From contig CALBDS010000044.1 in assembly GCA_937927415.1 (NCBI GenBank), positions 1 through 64,000 of the forward strand: a DNA stretch of 64,000 nucleotides, read 5' to 3'. The position numbers and the translations under genes were made by a program. The stretch's first letter is position 1, and the number at the start of each line of letters is the position of its first letter. Under the pieces are notes generated by a model that searched no databases, was not told the DNA's origin, and saw only the letters and a list, made by a program, of their open reading frames with translations. This document shows positions 60,060 to 64,000 of this stretch, in pieces. The DNA comes from an uncultured Rhodospirillaceae bacterium. GTDB taxonomy: Bacteria > Pseudomonadota > Alphaproteobacteria > Azospirillales > Azospirillaceae.

Positions 60060-62750
60060 TCAGTCGCGCTTTACGGTGTCGGTCTTCAACGCCGCCTGTG
60101 CCGCCGCCAGACGGGCGATCGGAACGCGGTAGGGCGAGCAGGAAACGTAATCCAACCCCACCGACTCACAGAACTGGATCGACGCCGGGTCGCCGCCGTG
60201 CTCGCCGCAGATGCCCAGCTTCAGATTCGGGCGGGTCTTGCGGCCGCGTTCGGCGCCGATGCGCACCAGTTCACCCACGCCGTCCTGGTCCAGGGTGGCG
60301 AAGGGGTCGTGCTCCAAAATGCCCGCCCGCTGATAGTCGGGCAGGAAGCTGCCGGCATCGTCACGGCTGATGCCCAGGGTGGTCTGGGTCAGGTCGTTGG
60401 TGCCGAAGCTGAAGAACTCCGCACTTTCCGCGATGTCACCGGCCCGCAGAGCGGCGCGCGGCAACTCGATCATGGTGCCGACCGTGTAGTCGAAGCTCTG
60501 GCCGGTGGCCTTCTGCACCTCGGCGGCAACCCGGTCGATCACCGCCTTCAGGATGTCCAGTTCCTTGCGGGTGGCGACGATGGGGATCATCACTTCCGGC
60601 GTCACCGGGGTGCCGGACTTCGCCACATCCGCCGCGGCGGAGAAGATGGCGCGGGCCTGCATCTCGTAGATTTCGGGGAAGGTGATGCCCAGACGGCAGC
60701 CGCGGTGACCCAGCATCGGGTTGGCTTCGTGAAGCTGGACAGACCGCTGGTGGACGCGCAGTGGATCGGTCCCGGCGGCGGCCGCCACCTCCGCCATTTC
60801 CTTGTCCGTGTTGGGCAGGAATTCGTGCAGCGGCGGGTCGAGCAGGCGGATGGTCACCGGCAGACCGGCCATGATGGTGAACAGTTCCACGAAGTCCTGC
60901 TTCTGGAACGGCTCCAGCTTGGCCAGCGCCTTGCGGCGGCCTTCCTCGCTCTCCGCCAGGATCATTTCGCGCACCGCCAGGATGCGGGCGGGGTCGAAGA
61001 ACATATGCTCGGTCCGGCACAGCCCGATGCCTTCGGCACCGAACTTGCGGGCGGTGGCGGCGTCCAGCGCGGTTTCGGCGTTGGCGCGCACCTTCATCCG
61101 GCGGATCTCGTCGGCCCAGCCCATCAGGGTGGCGAAATCGCCCGACAGTTCCGGCTGAACGGTGGGAACGGCGCCCAGCATCACTTCGCCGGTCGAACCG
61201 TCGATGGTGATGAGGTCACCCTCCTTCACCTGCACGCCGCGGACCGACATGACCTTGGTCTTGTAGTCGATGCGCAGTTCGCCGGCACCGGCCACACAGG
61301 CACGGCCCATGCCGCGGGCCACCACCGCCGCGTGGCTGGTCATGCCGCCGCGGGTGGTCAGGATGCCCTTGGCCGCGTGCATGCCGTGGATGTCTTCGGG
61401 GCTGGTTTCGATGCGGCAGAGGATCACCGCATCGCCCAGAGCCGCCTGGGTTTCCGCGTCGTCGGCGGAGAACACCACCTTGCCCGACGCCGCACCGGGG
61501 GACGCCGGCAGGCCCTTGGCGATGATCTTGCGCTCGGCCTTGGGGTCCAGGGTCGGGTGCAGAAGCTGGTCGAGCGACGCCGGGTCGATGCGCGACACCG
61601 CTTCGGCGCGGGTCACCAACCCCTCGGTCGCCATATCGACGGCGATGCGCAGGGCGGCCTGGGCCGTGCGCTTGCCGGTGCGGGTCTGGAGCATGTACAG
61701 CGTGTTCTGCTGCACGGTGAACTCGATGTCCTGCATGTCGCGGTAGTGTTTTTCCAGCCGCAGACGGACGTCGTTGAGCTGCTTGAACACCTCCGGCATC
61801 ACCTCTTCCATCGAGGGAAGCTCGGACTTGTTGGCTTCGCGCCCGGCGATGGTCAGGTGCTGCGGCGTGCGGATGCCGGCCACCACGTCTTCGCCCTGGG
61901 CGTTGACCAGATATTCGCCGTAGAAGGCGTTCTCACCCGTGGACGGGTTGCGGGTGAAGGCCACGCCGGTGGCGCAGTCGTTGCCCATGTTGCCGAACAC
62001 CATGGACTGCACATTGACCGCGGTGCCCCATTCGGCGGGGATGTCGTGCAGCTTGCGGTAGGTGATGGCGCGGGCGTTCATCCACGACCCGAACACCGCA
62101 CCCACGGCCCCCCACAGCTGTTCCTGCGGGTCCTGCGGGAAGGGGCGGCCCAGTTCGCGTTCCACCATCGCCTTGTATTCGACGATCACCGCCTGCCAGT
62201 CGGCGGCGGTCAGGTCGGTGTCGAGGGTGTAGCCGCGGTCGCGCTTCACCGAATCGAGGATCTCCTCGAAATGGTGATGCTCCACGTCCAGCACCACGTT
62301 GCCGTACATCTGGATGAAACGGCGGTAGCTGTCGTACGCGAAACGGGCGTCACCGGAACGGGCGGCCAGGCCGGCGACGGTCACGTCGTTCAGGCCCAGG
62401 TTCAGCACCGTGTCCATCATGCCGGGCATGGAGGCCCGCGCACCCGAACGCACCGACACCAGGAGCGGGTTGGCGGCATCGCCGAACACCGCGCCCATGG
62501 ACTGTTCCACCTGCGCCAGGGCGGCGGCAACCTGATCCTTCAGTTCCGTCGGATAGGTGCGGCCATTGGCGTAGAAGTAGGTGCAGACCTCGGTCGTGAT
62601 GGTAAAGCCGGGGGGGACAGGAAGCCCGAGGTTGGCCATTTCGGCCAGATTGGCTCCCTTACCGCCCAGCAGATTCTTCATGTCCGCGCGGCCCTCGGTG
62701 TTGCCCGCACCGAAGGAGTAAACCCACTTGCTCTCGCCATGGCTCGCCAT
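60060..62750 (-). CDS. ppdK: Pyruvate, phosphate dikinase
   Basis: 896 residues from ATG 62750 (AAGGAA 8-13 nt upstream), the expected PPDK size. The N-terminal ATP-grasp domain has NLLGGKGANLAEMANLGLPV. The phosphohistidine swivel domain has TTRGGMTSHAAVVARGMGRA (catalytic His). The C-terminal PEP-binding barrel has LGITFPEIYEMQARAIFSAA, FFSFGTNDLTQTTLGISRDD and GICGEHGGDPASI (catalytic Cys). It interconverts pyruvate + ATP + Pi with PEP + AMP + PPi, gluconeogenic in most heterotrophs. The PEPC-family gene at the other end of the window is not linked. The 284 bp upstream hold no gene I can support. Confidence 0.98.
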   Translation of the reverse strand: MASHGESKWVYSFGAGNTEGRADMKNLLGGKGANLAEMANLGLPVPPGFTITTEVCTYFYANGRTYPTELKDQVAAALAQVEQSMGAVFGDAANPLLVSVRSGARASMPGMMDTVLNLGLNDVTVAGLAARSGDARFAYDSYRRFIQMYGNVVLDVEHHHFEEILDSVKRDRGYTLDTDLTAADWQAVIVEYKAMVERELGRPFPQDPQEQLWGAVGAVFGSWMNARAITYRKLHDIPAEWGTAVNVQSMVFGNMGNDCATGVAFTRNPSTGENAFYGEYLVNAQGEDVVAGIRTPQHLTIAGREANKSELPSMEEVMPEVFKQLNDVRLRLEKHYRDMQDIEFTVQQNTLYMLQTRTGKRTAQAALRIAVDMATEGLVTRAEAVSRIDPASLDQLLHPTLDPKAERKIIAKGLPASPGAASGKVVFSADDAETQAALGDAVILCRIETSPEDIHGMHAAKGILTTRGGMTSHAAVVARGMGRACVAGAGELRIDYKTKVMSVRGVQVKEGDLITIDGSTGEVMLGAVPTVQPELSGDFATLMGWADEIRRMKVRANAETALDAATARKFGAEGIGLCRTEHMFFDPARILAVREMILAESEEGRRKALAKLEPFQKQDFVELFTIMAGLPVTIRLLDPPLHEFLPNTDKEMAEVAAAAGTDPLRVHQRSVQLHEANPMLGHRGCRLGITFPEIYEMQARAIFSAAADVAKSGTPVTPEVMIPIVATRKELDILKAVIDRVAAEVQKATGQSFDYTVGTMIELPRAALRAGDIAESAEFFSFGTNDLTQTTLGISRDDAGSFLPDYQRAGILEHDPFATLDQDGVGELVRIGAERGRKTRPNLKLGICGEHGGDPASIQFCESVGLDYVSCSPYRVPIARLAAAQAALKTDTVKRD

Positions 62751-63034
62751 TGGTGGATTCCTTAACGTTTCACCGTGCCTTTTTATCGCCGTCGGCATAA
62801 GCCAACGGGCGCCGGCCCTGTTCAGGCGTCCGGCGGTAGGACCAATATGTGACGGCGCTTGGGCCACACGCAAGCGGCTTGGCCGGTCATCCCCCTTTCA
62901 TAATTGCAGATCAGCCGCCCGGAATTCTTCGAAAAAAAGGGTTTGGGGGATTCGAAAGAACCGTTCCGGTCGCCGTTTGCCGCACCCGTCCGCCGGGGGT
63001 GTGCCGGATTTCCGCCACCCGGCAATGGCACACC

Positions 63035-63856
63035 TCACGAATCGGGCTTTTTCGCGGTGCAACCCGCCAATTCCGCGTCCAGTTCGGCCCCCAGCAGCAC
63101 GGCATAGGCCGACAGGTTCATCCACAAGAGCAGCACCACCGCCGCCCCCACCGACCCATAGGTTTCGTTGTAGCTGGCGAAGTGGGAGACGTAGAGGGAG
63201 AAGCCGATGGAGCCCAGCATCCATAACGCCACCGCCGTGGCGCTGCCCCAGGTGATCCACCGCCACCGCACCGTCCGCCGCGACGGGGCGAAGCGGTAGA
63301 CGACCGACAGCGCCAGGATCAGGGCCACCGCCAAAATCGGCCAGCGGACCAGCGCCACCAGCCCGGCCAGCGGCCCCAGGGGCAGAAAGGCCAGCACCGC
63401 CGGCACCACCGCCACCATGGTCACGGTGAGAAGGAAGAACACCAGCCCCCCCAGCGTCAGCCCCATGGACAGCAGCCCCAGAACGACGATGCTGCGCCGC
63501 TCCTCCTCCTCATACGCGATGTTGAGGGCGGTGATGAGGGCATTCACCCCGCGCGAGGCGCTCCATAAGGTCAGCATCAGGCCCAGCCCGACCCCCACAC
63601 TCAACCCCCCGCCGGAAACCGAGGCGATGGCATGGGCCTGCGCCCGCAGCATGGACAGGATATCGGGGGGAAGCAGCCCGGCGAACTGGTCCACATGCGC
63701 CTCCACCCCCGCCGGATCGGCCACCAGACCATAGATCGACACCAGCGCCGCCAGCGCCGGGAACAGCGACATCAAGGCGTAATAGGCAACGCCGGAGGCG
63801 ACGATCCCGATGTTGTCACGGCTCTGCTTTTGCCACACCCGCCACAGCAGGGTCAA
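63035..63856 (-). CDS. YihY/BrkB family inner-membrane protein
   Basis: 273 residues from a TTG that overlaps the preceding stop (TTGA), giving the full family N terminus (RDNIGIVASGVAYYALMSLFPALAALVSIYG). Six hydrophobic helices include GLGLMLTLWSASRGVNALIT, TLGGLVFFLLTVTMVAVVPA and YGSVGAAVVLLLWMNLSAYA, followed by LLGAELDAEL, all YihY hallmarks. Once called RNase BN, it is now known not to be that enzyme; its function is unsettled. Coupled to the gene upstream. Confidence 0.93.
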   Translation of the reverse strand: MTLLWRVWQKQSRDNIGIVASGVAYYALMSLFPALAALVSIYGLVADPAGVEAHVDQFAGLLPPDILSMLRAQAHAIASVSGGGLSVGVGLGLMLTLWSASRGVNALITALNIAYEEEERRSIVVLGLLSMGLTLGGLVFFLLTVTMVAVVPAVLAFLPLGPLAGLVALVRWPILAVALILALSVVYRFAPSRRTVRWRWITWGSATAVALWMLGSIGFSLYVSHFASYNETYGSVGAAVVLLLWMNLSAYAVLLGAELDAELAGCTAKKPDS

Positions 63857-64000
63857 AGCACCGCCTCCCGCACCGCGGCCAGCCGGTTGCGCCCGGTTTC
63901 CAGGTCGTGATGACGGGAACCGATGACGATCCGGATCGTGTCGGGCAGGGTCTGGTGCAGGGCGTCGCGGAACAGGGTCAGGGTGCGGTCATACCCCTCC
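63853..64000 (-). CDS. 3' end of an unidentified gene
   Basis: The last ~48 codons of a minus-strand gene running off the right edge: it reads EGYDRTLTLFRDALHQTLPD, then TIRIVIGSRHHDLETGRNRL and ends AAVREAVL. The stop at 63853-63855 overlaps the TTG start of the YihY gene, so they are one operon. The fragment is a soluble alpha/beta-like tail; I cannot assign a family. Confidence 0.65.
   Translation of the reverse strand, partial: EGYDRTLTLFRDALHQTLPDTIRIVIGSRHHDLETGRNRLAAVREAVL

Overview
The window is about 64 kb of a high-G+C (roughly two-thirds or more G+C by eye) alphaproteobacterial chromosome. The combination of a split T6SS-type spike locus, an urt-ure urea locus, a UraD-UraH fusion, a Nif11-domain protein, a ferredoxin mini-operon, FlaF-like and PpdK genes, and TPR/glycosyltransferase proteins fits a Rhodospirillales (Azospirillum-like) soil or plant-associated organism. 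The genus is inferred from gene content; no rRNA is present. Coding density is high and most large open frames on opposite strands are G+C-driven shadows.

Layout, left to right. 1-196: two tandem tRNA-Glu genes, the first cut by the window edge. 249-4223: MarC-type membrane protein, a DUF1624 acyltransferase and an EamA transporter (overlapping), a FlaF/DUF2934 protein and a small outer-membrane barrel. 4363-7452: a PEP-carboxylase-family protein whose catalytic motifs differ from the canonical enzyme. 7516-18414 (all minus): a contractile-injection (T6SS-like) cargo locus. In transcription order it runs: gp27-like hub, gp5-like spike, DUF2169-pentapeptide fusion, pentapeptide protein, DUF3540, DUF4150/PAAR-like tip, glycosyltransferase, TPR-GT9-like protein. 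The spike is split over two genes where VgrG is normally one, and no sheath, tube or membrane-complex genes lie in the window.

18995-26260 (plus): MsrPQ periplasmic methionine sulfoxide repair, GlgX glycogen debranching, an orphan Nif11-domain peptide, then a tight three-gene cassette of two unrecognised proteins plus a membrane-anchored HNH protein. 26285-26797 (minus): a 2[4Fe-4S] ferredoxin between two miniature membrane proteins that are too small for routine ORF calling.

27023-39302 (all minus): a nitrogen-scavenging block, uraD-uraH -> urtABCDE -> ureDABCEFG. It links late purine/ureide catabolism, high-affinity urea import and urease with its nickel chaperones. Intercistronic hairpins and a 185-bp palindromic element sit between genes.

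39352-46302: a 26-bp tandem repeat array, an SbcCD-like (YhaO/YhaN-type) nuclease-ATPase pair and a SPINDLY-type O-GlcNAc-transferase-like protein. 46307-55117: cell-envelope biogenesis genes, with YdbH-YnbE-YdbL (a shortened YdbH), a periplasmic cyclophilin, and TamA-TamB. 55358-64000: TypA/BipA, three unrecognised small genes including a lipoprotein, a bacteriohemerythrin, pyruvate phosphate dikinase, a YihY-family membrane protein and the 3' end of an unidentified gene.

The best candidates for undescribed biology are the split-spike injection locus with appended glycosyltransferases, the 23408-26260 HNH cassette, the ferredoxin/miniprotein operon and the motif-divergent PEPC-family protein. 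All homology statements come from reading motifs by eye; no database search was run.
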